A stretch of DNA of 64,000 nucleotides from Chalciporus piperatus (taxonomy: Eukaryota; Basidiomycota; Agaricomycetes; Boletales; Boletaceae), in NCBI GenBank assembly GCA_038093975.1, contig JBBPTG010000052.1:95545-159544 (forward strand). Reading direction: 5' to 3'. Every line of letters begins with the position of its first letter. The stretch's first letter is position 1. The notes beneath the pieces were generated by a model, which ran no database searches, was not told the DNA's origin, and worked only from the letters and a program-made list of their open reading frames with translations. Below are positions 23,562-35,100 of the stretch, piece after piece. The translations under genes were made by a program, and so were the position numbers.

Positions 23562-24128
23562 ATGATGACCTTCAAGTCGAACCGGAAGAGCGCGTCACTT
23601 GTACTGAAGCGTGACCCGGGAGGAAGGCCGGTCGGGATTATCACCGACCAAAAAGGCCTTGAATGCCCCCTCCGCGTTGATCGATGGTCACTGACGAACT
23701 CCCTTCGATCCTATGACAAGAATTCCCTTCTGTGGTTTGTACATCATAGAACACAACATGACTTTTGTAACTTGTTTTCTTGACAGGTACGACTCGGACT
23801 CGGATGTCAACCTATTCTCCGAGGTGACGCTTCAACATCGTGCATGAATCGACCGTGGGTACAGTTGACGGCCCAAGGATATCAACAAACTTCCCGATGG
23901 TGCTTCGTCTATCATACACGGTTACTAGCACGGGGTGATAGACTTCAAGGAAGAACCTCAATATCCACGGTCCAATTTCGGACTCGAGACAAAGATAAGT
24001 TAGCCCCGACTTGGGCGTTCTGGTTTCCAGCCAACTTCACTGTCCCGTCGTCGTTCCCTTGGAATTTTGTTGACCAGCAACTTTTGGCCGCGGGTCTTGA
24101 CGCACGCACTTCAGAGGTACAGAATTAA
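23562..24128 (+). CDS. small hypothetical protein
   Basis: Three hand-spliced exons (23562-about 23735, about 23788-23824, about 23865-24128) give a frame of about 155 residues: MMTFKSNRKSASLVLKRD, then YDSDSDVNLFSE, then a Trp/Phe-rich part (WAFWFPANF). The beginning loosely resembles small basidiomycete DUF6593-type proteins, but the match is too weak to name. The frame is also open back to 23508, only 28 bp from the transposon edge, so the insertion sits in the promoter or 5' leader of this gene if it is real. Confidence 0.35.
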
Positions 24129-24476
24129 ACGTAGGTGCCCACGTTTCCAAGGCCTCTGCCAATCGTTCAGGACTTGACCAAGGAGGCTATCTATCCCCGG
24201 ACCTAACTCCACCACCTCTCAAGCCCCGCAGACATATATGACGGCCTAGGCCCTCAATGAATCCTCTTCTGAAGTTCCTCGCCCATATCGAAGTCTCATG
24301 TCTTCTGGGCCAGTCGAAAAGAAAGAAACCTTTCGTATGTTTGGTAACGTATCCATAGATGCGTCCACCTCAGCGTTGCTGTGCCGACCCTTGGAAGCTT
24401 CTTCTCATTCACATTATGAAGATATGAACTCGACCTGCCTAACAGCTTAGCAGGTCTGTTCGGTCACCCTCCCCGG

Positions 24477-24483
24477 TATAAAT
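24477..24483 (+). promoter_or_regulatory. TATA box of the DUF6534-type gene
   Basis: TATAAAT about 60 bp before the ATG at 24542, at the usual distance for a fungal promoter with a short leader. Confidence 0.45.
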
Positions 24484-24541
24484 CCGCCACGAACGAACCA
24501 TTCGTTTGTCCACAATTTTTTCAAACGTCGTCTTCAGTATA

Positions 24542-26071
24542 ATGGTTCCTCTGGAAGGACCAGTCGGTGTCGGCGCATTGGTCGACGGCGTGTTGCTAGG
24601 CTGCGCTCTGGTCCAGTCGTGTGTATACTACAAGAACTCCAGGGAGGACGCATGGTCGTTGAAAGGCTTGGTGAGTCGTTTCCTGTTTCCTCAGCTCCAA
24701 AGACCAACGAGAGCTCCTCCAGGTTTCTTTGATTCTGTCAGTGAATTGCCGATCTTGATCGACCATACCCTGAACGCGATTCTGGCGATCTCAACAGGCT
24801 TCTTTTGCTCTCGCATCTTGGTTGTTTAGCCGCCTGGGTTTGGGCTGCCTCAAAGGTGAACGAAGATGCCTCTGAGCCCCCTTACGCCGCCATCCTGTTT
24901 GGTATTTCAAGCATATTCGGTACCACCGTATTGCTCTTCGAAAGAGTGCGTTGTTCCTCCCCCCATTTCCTAGCTATCCCCCAAGCACGATCACTCACCT
25001 CAACCCCAAGTGTTTCTTCGCCATTCGCATCCTCAAAACGTCCAACAACCACTTCTTAGTATTTACATTCTTCATTCTTTGCATTTTCACCTTCACGGCC
25101 GCCTTGGGCGCTTCGACTGTATTCTTTACGAGCGCCATGTCCGACTTGACGACGCAGTTGAGCTCGGGTTGGGTGTTCCCGCTTGCGATTCTATCTGGTT
25201 TGGTTTGCGATTTGGTGTTGAGCGCTACGACGGCGTTTTATCTCAAGAAGCGGACGCCGAGCGAGAGTAAAGGGTACGTTCACGCGAGTGAATCACTGGG
25301 AAAACGTAGCGGTTCGCGATGGACTGACGATCGTTTTTTTTTTTTTTTTTTGCACAGTAGTCACATGGGAACGATCAGTCGTTTGATCTTCATGGTTGCT
25401 GGTAAGTTACTGTCCTAGGACCACCAATGCTTGCTGTCGTGGAATTGAAGCTTATCCCGTCCATCACAGAAACAGGGTTCGCAACGAGGTATGTCACCCA
25501 TATTGACTACATTTTGTATCACGAGACCAATGCTTTTTCACCGTTCGTTAGCTTTGTTGGTGTTGCCGCTATCATTACCGTGCGTGTTTCGCACCGATCC
25601 GAGTCCGTACACCTCGAATTAACACATTACATATTACAGTACTGGTTGACGAGGACGAACTGTAAGTCCCCCAGTCAATTCTCTTTCGTGAATGATTGAA
25701 CGACATCCGATCGCAGATGCGTGGGTAGGCCTGCTCGTGATGATGCCCGGAGGTGAGCAACACCCCCTGCACCTGCATGTCGAAGTGATTTAATATTTCG
25801 CAACACTAGTCTTTGCGAACACCTTCCTCGCTGCACTCAACGCTCGCGGGCGTCTGGTTGCAGACATCGAGCACCAACGCACGGTCGACTTGGGCGAGAA
25901 GCTCATCGACAAGAGGGCGAAGAGAGTGAGTGCGCTTTGGGGCTTCTCTTGCGAAAAGGACCACTGAATCTTTTCATCGTATAGCCGCCGATCGTGGTCA
26001 CGATTTCGAAGCAGGTCGAAAACTACTCCGAGAGTGGGTGCTCACTATACCGCCAACAAACCCATGCCTAA
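24542..26071 (+). CDS. seven-helix membrane protein, DUF6534 type
   Basis: Predicted integral membrane protein of a family greatly expanded in mushroom-forming fungi. No function is established. The N-terminus has the usual GALVDGVLLGCALVQSCVYY helix followed by a short tail. Later helices read LLSHLGCLAAWVWAAS, AAILFGISSIFGTTVLLFE, FLVFTFFILCIFTFTAALG and WVFPLAILSGLVCDLVLSAT. The C-terminal DUF6534-like part runs from FYLKKRT through WVGLLVMMPG to VFANTFLAALNARGRL and DLGEKLIDKRAKR. The last exon ends at a TAA at 26069. Five or six introns are needed. The stretch 24672-24800 is either one long intron or two with a small exon between. An 18-T tract around 25329-25348 lies just before an intron acceptor. 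Confidence 0.7.
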
Positions 26072-26864
26072 GTGTCTCGACGGCACCAATTACGTGCTGG
26101 GTAGTGAAAGTTTGGACGTTCGCCATTTGGAATTTGGCGCTCTTTTTCTTTCGTCGTTTACGATTGAGATTTTTGGGGGTCTTTCTTTTACTTGTCATGA
26201 AGACATGTCGCGCGATACCACTTTCCTTCACTGTCGTTCTGATCGTTTCGATTCGCTCTCTGTTTTGTGCAATGACTGTCGTTGCGTGCTGTCCTTTCTT
26301 TCACTTTGTTTCTGTACGTCGAGTCTGTACGTCGTTCGAGTTGTTTGTAGACATGTCGAAAGTAGGCAACATCCCTTTCTGAGGCCGAGAGTGACGACGT
26401 TCCGCGGTGCTGAGGCCTGTTATGCTACCCGGATAGATGGACACTCACCATCGCGTGGTGAAAATGTTCCCCTTAAGGGCTGAAAGTCCGAGTTGTGGAC
26501 CTAGCCCATATACACGATGATACAAGTCCACCCCATGATGAGAGTAGGATGTGATTGTTTTCGAAGCTGCGACGCTCGAGCCATGTTAGGGAGAAATTAA
26601 AATTGCCTGCGTACCATCGCTCGTAAAGAAAGAGACCCTCATGCACGATGGTGGGTACCGGCCGGGCGGTCAGTGATAGCGATGGGTAACAGAATGTGAG
26701 GAACTCTAACATCAGCAAAGTTCTGTCAACGGAGCGCTGTCAGGGATAAATACGCTGGTGCTCTAGTCATGAAGGGTTCTCCTTTTTAGCTATCGCATGC
26801 AAATCTTGTTCTGTCGTCATAAGAAGGGCCAATCAGGGGGAGGAGAAACCGGGGAAACTTTGAG
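26072..26864. other. spacer between two convergent genes
   Basis: No supported gene; small frames only. It holds the 3' ends of the DUF6534-type gene and of the mitochondrial-protein gene. Confidence 0.45.
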
Positions 26865-27514
26865 TCACTTACGCATCCCCCACACATGCGTTCTGAGGTC
26901 GAGGAATTCTTGGGGAAGGGGGTCAGTTGTCAGGGTGCAGCAAAGAGGGATGTGTGCAGAGCTCACCGATGTGGAGACCGTCGTAGAGTTTCTTCATCTC
27001 TGAACGGATCCTTGACAGGTCGTCTTTGCTGGAGGAGTTTTGGGAGAGTGCCTTCAAGTCCTTCTCGACTGCTTCAATCCTTCGCACATGCGCGGACACC
27101 TGTACGAGCGCGGGTGCATGACTGAGCGTTGAGGACGTAAAGTCGTTCAGTGATGTACCTTTGCAGTGCTGGCTTGCAGTTCTTCTACGCTAGCCTGTAG
27201 TGCTGCTGAAGCAGCCTTGTATTCATCGAGGAGATGGTACGCCGCATACGCCGACGCGAGCGAGAAACCGAACAAGAAACCGATAATCCTGCACGTTCAG
27301 ACCGTCTCTCAACGACGCTCCGAAAGAAGAAAAACCCTGTGAAGACGCACCCTCCGCGGAAACCACCCACTGGCTTCTTTGGACTGGCTACTGTCCCGAG
27401 GTTTGGCGACGCTGCGGCTTCCTCACGCAGTACTCTCGAGGTGGAGAGGAATCTTGTGCTTGAGCGTTGGACGAGGATTTGAGAGCGGACGAGGCAGCGC
27501 AACGACGAGGCCAT
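26865..27514 (-). CDS. small mitochondrial membrane coiled-coil protein
   Basis: About 150 residues from four exons. The N-terminus is a mitochondrial presequence (MASSLRCLVRSQILVQRSST, Arg/Ser-rich, no acids). Next come a GGFRGG turn, one membrane helix (IIGFLFGFSLASAYAAYHLL) and a coiled coil (YKAASAALQASVEELQASTA, IEAVEKDLKALSQ). The conserved end reads LYDGLHIEFLDLRTHVWGM. Intron edges are clear: about 27351-27290, then 27161-27102 and 26966-26912. The pattern fits a conserved, uncharacterised fungal inner-membrane protein, possibly a subunit or assembly factor. That role is inference. Confidence 0.75.
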
Positions 27515-27719
27515 CGTTGGTTGAGAGTGAGCAAAGAGTGGTGGATCGGCGTTGGCCGGAGTGTCGCGTGTGTGGCTCCTGATTGGTCAAAGGGTACCCT
27601 CCAGCCTTGCTTGTGCCCTAATTGACTGAGTCTGACTCTCGCGTTCAGGACGATATCGACGGCGACGAGGATAAAGTCAAAGGCTATATAATTCGTGGTG
27701 GAAGTACAACACGCGACTG
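27515..27719. promoter_or_regulatory. compact divergent promoter of the mitochondrial-protein gene and POP1
   Basis: Only 205 bp separate the two start codons. A TATATAAT box at 27685-27692 lies 28-35 bp before the POP1 ATG. Confidence 0.5.
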
Positions 27720-30700
27720 ATGCCTCCGAAACGCAAGAACGATGACAACGGCGAACTCACCGCCCGAGAGCGCAAGAAACTCAAGATGGCGGATGCACGG
27801 ACAATTTCAGTCCAGCAAACACCCTCTGGCAACGGCGCTGCCTCCACGAATGAACAGGGAAATGGAAATGCTGCTGCTTCAGGTTCAGCCGGACCTTCCA
27901 AGACGGTGGTGCGATTTGACTGTGCGTACTCTCGATGCATATCACTGCCCGAGACCGAACTAAGAGCGTAAATAGCTATGCAGGGACTGCCTGCTTCCAT
28001 CGACGTGGAGAGGTTCACAGAGGTAGGTTCAGTTGTCTCTTCTTGGGACACTTTTGTCCACCTTCCATCCAGGCTCGTGCGTACGAGATCGATGCAATGC
28101 AAAAGGCGGTCAAGGCAGCCAGGTGTGCAATCAGTTTTCATCAGCGACCATGTCTTGACATGCCAACTTCAGTGAAAGTTCGACACATCGCGCGTGGCAA
28201 ACGTTGCCTCGACACCTTCGCCGCAGGGCAGCTAGTCATGACATCCGACGCGTCCCTCTACGCCTGAGAGCTAAGGCACGTGCTGAAGTAAGTGTATCCC
28301 GACCGATCGTACCGCATATATTCATTACCCGCACCCAGATGGACAATGCTAAACGCAAGGTCCTTGCTCGGCCGAAGCGGGGTAAAGCTAACCAAATCAC
28401 TCGCACGGAAGCCCTCTTAAAGCGCCAGCGTAAGTCATGTATTCCTAATTTTTTCCCCTTCTTTGAGCCAATAGGATGATCCCAGGTGACAAGTCGTGGC
28501 TTGAAACGCATATCTGGCATGCGAAACGCGCAAAGATGCACAATATGTGGGGATATCGCCTTGTATGTTTTGATTGACGTTCCAGATGAACAAGTAACTG
28601 AGCCCGCGTATCAGGCCGTCACACCAACTGAAAAGGCTTTCCGTCCTTCCCATCGAGCATCCTTGCACGGCTCGATTTTACATGACGCCTCCTATCATGC
28701 TACGGTAGAGCTTAAAGGACCGCAGATCCTCCTTCAGTCTGTGTTGGAACAATGCTGCGATCCTCAGACCTCCGGAATGAAACGGTCAGTTTCGGATGTC
28801 CGTCAACTTCTTCCCGCTGACAGTCTTGCAGGTGTATGACTGGTGGTCGAGCTTGTGAGACCCACGTTTACAAACATGCAAGCTATCCACTCGGTCTCTT
28901 GGGCCCTATGACGATCATCTGGCAACCACTGACCACTAAGGACACCCCGTCCGCTCCTTCTAAACCTGCTGCACAGTCAGGGAAGGGGAAGGGGAAAGGA
29001 AAGGTCAAGGAGAAACAGACGGAGGACAGTCCACCGTCCCGACCCAATGAACCGCGTGTCATCTGGGTTCGATGTCACCCAGCGATCTTTGAAGACGTCT
29101 TCGAGACCTTACGGACCTGTGCTTCGCATGTCCTCGACGAGAGCAAGAAGAAGAATCCTCAAGTGCACGCCGAGATCGAGATCGCGGATCTGAGAGGATG
29201 CATCAATGCGTTCGAGATCATGGGCCCTAAGTCCAGCCAGGTGATCAAAGGGGTCTTTTCCCCTGTCGGGAGCGACGATAGAAAGGATTTCAAGAAGGTC
29301 AGCAAGTTGTTTGCAGGATATCCTGACGGCTTGCTAACGTCGAGAACAAGTAGTTTTGGGACTCGTTGACCAATCTGCAGACGTCAGGAAGCATACCACG
29401 TGGAATGGTGATCGGGCTCAAGGTTCTCGATCCGCGGCTCAAGTACGGTCAACGATTTTACGTTGTATTCGACTCACATCTCGTGTTCAGGTTCCCGCCT
29501 CACAACGCCAAACCCCATTATCCAGACTTTCCGAATTCGTCCATCCATCAATCTCTGGGTTTCCTATTCCCGACCGCTCTCGTGGCACAGAGCGAAATCT
29601 GGGATGAAGAGACACGCGGCAGCCTCAAGAAGCCCAAGTACAAGAAAAAAGATCTCGATGAAAGACGCTCCAAGGTAGGACTTGTCCACCACGTATCGCT
29701 CGTACTCACGCTCTCTCGATCCGAAGAATCTGGTTCCTGGTACACCGCTCAATCCTCTCAGACAGGATGACCGAATCCCTATTCTTCTTGTTCAGCGTTC
29801 TGTCGAGCCCCCAGTTGCTTCAACGTCTGCATCGCGATCCGATAATACTCAAGGCATCCATGGGTGGACGTTACTGTTCCCCGCAGGCTGGTCAATGGCT
29901 TTCCTGTCGTCGCTCGTATATACTGGAACTCGCTTCGCGGGTCAGCGCGAACGCACGAAACAATTCTTCGAAGCTGGCGTAAATGGGTTTCCACGAGATT
30001 ATCCTACCGTCGCTGCGTACGATGTCGTCACCAATGAACGGGCTGAGAAGGACAGAGCGAAATGGGAAAGGACACCTCCTGCGAAGAAGCCCAATTATAC
30101 GAAGCTGGGCACGAGGAGCCCGTGGCGTGCTGACTGGGGCGTCGTTCTGGGACTCGAGGAGCCAGCTCCAGCTCCGAGGACCGATACGCAAAGAGAAGAA
30201 GGATTAGTTACGACTCAACGCGAGAATCCTCCTGATCCCGACGCGATGCAAGTCGACGCTCCAAATTCTGGCGTCCGCCCATGGCTTCTTCGCGGTCCCA
30301 ATGTCCCTTCCTTGCTATCCAACGCGTTCATCACGCCCGCTCAGTTCGTCGGCGAGATCAACAAACTTCGGTCGAGGCATCACATGTCACCTCTGGACGT
30401 GTCTATCTCTGCAGACGACTTGGTGAAATCGGCGCTCGTGATGGTGCGCACGAAGATGCTACGAAGAGGGGCACCGACGGACATGGCGAATATTTACAAG
30501 ATGGACGATCCGGAAGCTCGTAAGTGGCTCAAGGCGACGAGCAACAATTGGGAGGATACGAGCGAGCCTGATGAGAATGAGGCACGTTTTATTTCCCTTG
30601 CCGGGTCCTCGGTACCTAGGGGGGCTGTACTAAAAATTTACAACTTACTCTAGCTTGGGGAGATAAAGACAAGCCAGGCGGACGTCATTGGATACGTGAC

Positions 30701-30951
30701 GACGGGGGATATCTCGTTGGTACGTGGCGAGGGGTTCGCGATGGGTGCCATTCCTGTCGTGCAGTATCTGGCGCTATGTAAGCAGGCGTTGAGGTTAGTT
30801 TGATTACTTTTTCTTTTTTTTCTTCTTCTTTCGCCGTGGAATCTCATCGTGGGATCGTTCTAGGCTCGCGCAGAAGTCGGTTTTGGTGAAGATTCGGGAT
30901 CGGGATGCGACGATGTGTCGGGCAGCGTTTTTGGATCTTTTGGAAGCGTGA
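27720..30951 (+). CDS. POP1: RNase P / RNase MRP protein subunit Pop1
   Basis: Largest protein subunit of nuclear RNase P and MRP, needed for 5' maturation of tRNA and for pre-rRNA processing. A basic, low-complexity leader (MPPKRKNDDN...) precedes the POP1 domain: LPRHLRRRAASHDIRRVPLR, then RGKANQITRTEALLKRQ and WLETHIWHAKRAKM with MWGYRL. The POPLD domain lies near the C-terminus: GWSMAFLSSLVYTGTRFAGQ with a GFPRDYPTVAAYD tail. The closing part reads VIGYVTTGDISLVRGEGFA through LALCKQALRLAQKSVLVK, with a stop at 30949. About ten introns of about 50 bp are clear, for example 27919-27971 and 28022-28072. One intron at about 29442-29491 also marks the duplicated fragment at 36 kb. The gene appears intact. 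Confidence 0.9.
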
Positions 30952-31182
30952 GGCGCAGCCATCGCGGATAGAATCGCGGTGTAGTGTTTGTCTACTTTGG
31001 TTAGTTTGACTTGATTCACTTGCCCGGCGTAATACGTCGCGACCGAGCTTCCTATTGCGCAAGGCATGCGCCCACGATGCTTATCGGAGGGTTGGAGCGG
31101 AAATAGGGGCTACGACTATCATATAAGTGATTCAAGCTGGCCCATTGAACTTCAGAGTGTCTCTTCACACAAGTATCGTAAA

Positions 31183-32843
31183 ATGACTCGCGCGACAACC
31201 GCCCTTGGAGGTACAGCATCCAACGTCGTCGTCGGTAAAGTCGGCGTAAGTCTCCAGTCCTTCCGTGCAGCGTTCACTGGATCTCATCTCTCCCCTTAAG
31301 CATGGCCTCATGATGATGACGTGAGTCGCATCGTGTTGCAGTTTCCGACCCGCGTATCTCATTTGACAGCTTTTTCAGATGGAAGCCAGAGCCTACTCCT
31401 GACGACCAATGTTTCGAGGCTATCAAGGCAGGTGTTGATGCGTTGCCCGCCGGGGCCAAGATGTTCCTCAACGGAGGTGCGTAGATTCCGCTCCCTATCT
31501 CAAAACGGCTTCAACCGGGCATGCGATAGGAGAGTTTTATGGCCACAGCCTTTCTGCTGCTAACCTTGAGATGATCGCGCGATTCTTTGACAAGTATCCC
31601 GAGTATGTGGACAGAACGTTTTTGTCCATCAAGGTCGGTAACCATCGCCGTTTTCTCTGTCGCGCGTGACTGATGATAGACCGTCCTTTCTTCCTACATA
31701 TCTCAGGGAGGACTGAAAGCGATGTCAGATGTGCCGGACAGCTCGTGAGTCTTACCGACCAGTACAGTACAGTACAGTACTACCCGAATCCATCAGCTAA
31801 ACACGCTCGGACCTACCCAGACCCGAAAACCTCGCGCGTAGTGTCAACTTCATCCACGAAAAACTGCGCGGCACGAAGCGCCTCGACTTGTTCGAATGTG
31901 CTCGCGTGGATCCCAAGGTTTCTGTCGAAGAATCCGTCGATACGCTCGTGAAGCTGAAGAAGGAGGGCAAGTTTGATCATATTGGTATGTCGGAATGTAG
32001 CGCGGAGACTCTTCATCGGGCGAACAAGGTATGTTATCTGGTTGCATGCGAGTGGAGTGAGCAACGTGTTGAATGGCACTTTTGGTGTAGATCCACCCGA
32101 TTAGTGTCGTGGAGATCGAGGTTAGCCCCTTTTCGTATGAACCACAGGCACGAGAGGGTGAGCAGCGTTGTACCATCGTCATTTCATTGTCCTGATTGTA
32201 CATGTCAGTGATTGCTACGGCCAAAGAGCTCGGAGTAGCTGTCGTTGCTTACTCGTACGTCGTGTGAGCCGGCTTTGATCTGTGTATCATTTGATTCGGC
32301 GCAGACCTCTCGGAAGAGGTTTCTTGACAGGACAGATCAAGAGACCTGAGGATATTCCTGGTGGGTGGTTTGCATACACCTCGAGTTGTTGGCGTTAATC
32401 CTCTTGTAGAGGGCGACTTCCGCCGCCACCTTCCTCGATTCCAAGAAGACGTACGTCTTTACGTGCCAATTCCTAAATTCACTCGCTCACCTCCATCTTA
32501 TCAGTCTATTAGGCATAACTTTGCCGTCGTCGACGCTCTGACGGAGATCACAAAGAAGAAACATGTCACCCTAGCACAACTCTGCATTGCCTGGGTCAGT
32601 TCGCTCGGGCCGCATGTCATTCCTCTCCCGGGATCTTCGTACGTGGCTTATGATAATCAGTCCCCTCCCTTTTTTGGGTCGCTGATCATGGTTTTCAGTC
32701 ACCCTTCGCGCACGTACGAGAACTGTGCAGGCGGCGATGTGAAGCTCACTGAGAGTGAACTTGAAGAGATCAACCAGGTGATCGAGAAAGCTGATGTGAA
32801 AGGGGGAAGATATGCTTCTCATGTCGGGAACTTGTGGGCATGA
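31183..32843 (+). CDS. aldo/keto reductase, pyridoxal-reductase-like
   Basis: NADPH-dependent cytosolic reductase with a TIM-barrel fold. After splicing, the order is VGKVGHGLMMMTW, then EFYG with the catalytic Tyr, LSIKGG with the catalytic Lys, and KRLDLFECARVDPKVSVEES. The barrel continues with GKFDHIGMSECSAETLHRAN, VVEIEVSPFSYE, VAVVAYSPLGRGFLTGQIK and LAQLCIAWV. The cofactor loop follows as VIPLPGSS with a nearby Asn (YENCAGG). Length is about 340 residues. This resembles fission-yeast pyridoxal reductase Plr1 and related AKRs. The start at 31183 follows stop-free upstream sequence but is the ATG that fits the family. About nine short introns are needed. A tetranucleotide-like repeat lies in one intron at 31761-31781. 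Confidence 0.85.
31761..31781. repeat. AGTAC microsatellite in an aldo/keto reductase intron
   Basis: Four tandem copies of AGTAC, just after a GTGAGT donor near 31744. Length variation here would not change the protein. Confidence 0.7.
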
Positions 32844-33239
32844 GCGTCTTGAGATTTCATTTCTGTCGTCGAAGTAGAAGAAGGCATAGCGAGTTGCGCA
32901 CTACGAGTACTGTTGAGTTGTTTGATCCTTCAGCTCGGCCAGATGCTTCGTTCGTGATCCTTTTGTTGAACGCGTGCAGGACTTAAAGTCAACAGTATCC
33001 CTAAGGATAGCCAAATCTGCTGCCGTACTAAGTACTGTAAGAGCATTCCTCGTGCTCAGCTTCATTTACGGGCAACGTGAAGCCCCAATTGGCTCGCCGC
33101 CCTTGCTAATTATTAGAAACGGTACCGGTATTGTAGGATAAGGAAAATCTGAAAAAAAAACCCATTGAAAAAACCCGTCTGAATGAATTTGCCGATCGAG
33201 AGCATCCATGAGAATAATAAAGACCTCCCAAACCCTTGT
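32844..33239. other. spacer with convergent gene ends
   Basis: No gene seen. An A-rich patch lies near 33155-33175. The flanking genes at 32843 and 33240 converge here. Confidence 0.45.
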
Positions 33240-34118
33240 CTACAAGAGAGCCCAATCACCTGGTTTCATTGCCTTTTGTAAATTCTCTGTTATCTCCTTG
33301 TCGGGCTTAACCTGCTCCCGATAATATCGAACGAATTCAAGCAATTCTGTTTTACTCTTGCCTCCGTATTTCTCGAATTCGATGGTCATGTTATTAACAG
33401 CCAACCAGGTGACCATGTAATTGAGATCTTTTCTATCGGAGATTCGTTTAGCAACTGTCTTCGGATATGTAGAGTCACGATTGTGATACCACCGCTTCAT
33501 CTTTGTAAGCAGAAGAACTCCAGGGTGTAGGATAGTAATCTCTGCGAAGAACACTTGTAAGGAGGGAAAACACGCAAGGGTATGACCTACGCAATTCGCC
33601 CTCGCCGATTTTGTATATGGGCTCCACAACGACGGGAAGACCAAGCGACCCAGTTGGGAGCGTTTCAATTAAGACGTTGTGTTCGCTTTTCCGAACTAAC
33701 TCTTCGCCAGTTAGATCGTCTTTGCCTTCCTAGATTTTTCGATTTGCACCCCGTATGATTTGAAACGAAAAATAACCTGCCTTGACAAAGTAGAGCTTGA
33801 TGCCTACGGACGCAAATCGACTGTTAAGCTCTAATAGCTTCTGGCGCAAATCCTCCATTCTCCAGTTTTTCGTGTCAATCAGCACGTCGATATCGTGGAT
33901 ATGTCCATAAAATTCTGAGATCAGATAGGTATACAGGAAAGACCAGTCATAGGACGTATCTGGGTAGGGCGATTGCTGCCGAGCAGCGACCAAGCAAATC
34001 CACCAATATACGCATGAGGGCACCCCAGAGATTCAAGACAAGCCGATAGATAGGTAGCAGCTTTGGACTGGTCGAGTCTGGATGTTGTTATTGAAATCGT
34101 GTTCGATGATCTGTTCAT
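33240..34118 (-). CDS. nucleotidyltransferase-fold protein
   Basis: A minimal nucleotidyltransferase-like enzyme of about 240 residues. The N-terminal part has the superfamily signature: GG in AYIGGFAWSLLGSNRPT, then D-I-D in HDIDVLID about 20 residues on. The chain goes on with RFASVGIKLYFVK, VLIETLPTGSLGLPVVVEPI, LHPGVLLLTKMKRWYHNR and SDRKDLNYMVTWL, ending AMKPGDWALL at 33240. This is a familiar type of fungal conserved hypothetical. In other members of the superfamily the GG and DxD hold nucleotide and metal. Four exons are needed. The first junction (about 34000-33950) uses a weak GTCCTA donor, so the exon edge is unsure. The substrate is unknown. Confidence 0.7.
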
Positions 34119-34311
34119 ATTCTGCGATGACTCCTGCCAGTAATAATGGAATAACTAGACGTCTCGTCGTGTTTAGGAGCCGAATGCGGAGCTTCAATAG
34201 GATTGAAACCGCCGTGACGCATTCTTTCACTTTCTCCCACTTGCTGCAGCTCGTTCATTTCCAAGCGTGTGTCCAGGGTAGAGGTGATGCGCGTGATCAT
34301 AGTGAGAAACT

Positions 34312-34326
34312 GGGGGGGGGGGGGGG
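34312..34326. repeat. 15-base poly-G tract
   Basis: Fifteen consecutive G in the spacer upstream of the nucleotidyltransferase-fold gene. Such runs are hard to sequence and can form G-rich secondary structure. Confidence 0.8.
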
Positions 34327-35100
34327 CGTTCTAAATGTTGCGGCAGCATTGGTGCATCGACGTTCGGTGCTTGGATACACATAGAAAGACTTCTCGATAC
34401 ATTATATGCGCAGCATACTTCAAGCTTCTGTAACGAACAAAAATTTACAGATATGTGGTGCCAGAGAAGTACAAGACGATGTGATTTGTGAACTCATGTC
34501 AAACATACAAATGAATTTCCGTGCATTGAGCCAGCTCCGGGCCTGCTACTATGATTTGATAGCATGATTACGATGCAAATATGGTCATAGAGATATCAGG
34601 AAACTCTGGCTCTACTGTCCAGCCCTCGTAGCTTCGTCGTCATCGATACCATTCGTAACAGATCTGGAGTCCTTAGGGGCCGGAGATGGAAAGTCATCGT
34701 CAAAGTTGACGGTATGCCTTTTGACAATTGCGAGTCACTCTGACTTGGGGAAGGAGACATGCCTAGGCGAGTTAATAATGACGGCTCCGATCATCCTTTC
34801 ACTCTGATAATTCACTCGAGGAATTGTTTTCTATTTGAAGAAGTAAGCTTGAGTGGTTCGCTGGTTTCATCTTCGACGAGCCAGAGAAGTGGCTTTGTGA
34901 TTTGATCCGTTTGACATGTCCAAACATCCCGATGCCAATTCTACTATCCAGCACGGAATATACAACGTATGCCACTCGGGCCTGTGAGGAGAGCAATGAC
35001 ACATCCTGAAGTCGACAGGATGACGATGGTTGTTGTGCAATGTTTGGAGCTTAGCGGCGTGAACACGATTAGTCAGAAACTCTCTTGAATCCGAATCATC
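34327..35100. other. spacer before the conserved hypothetical gene
   Basis: AT-rich, without a convincing gene. A 67-codon minus-strand frame at 34799-35002 lacks any motif. Confidence 0.4.
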
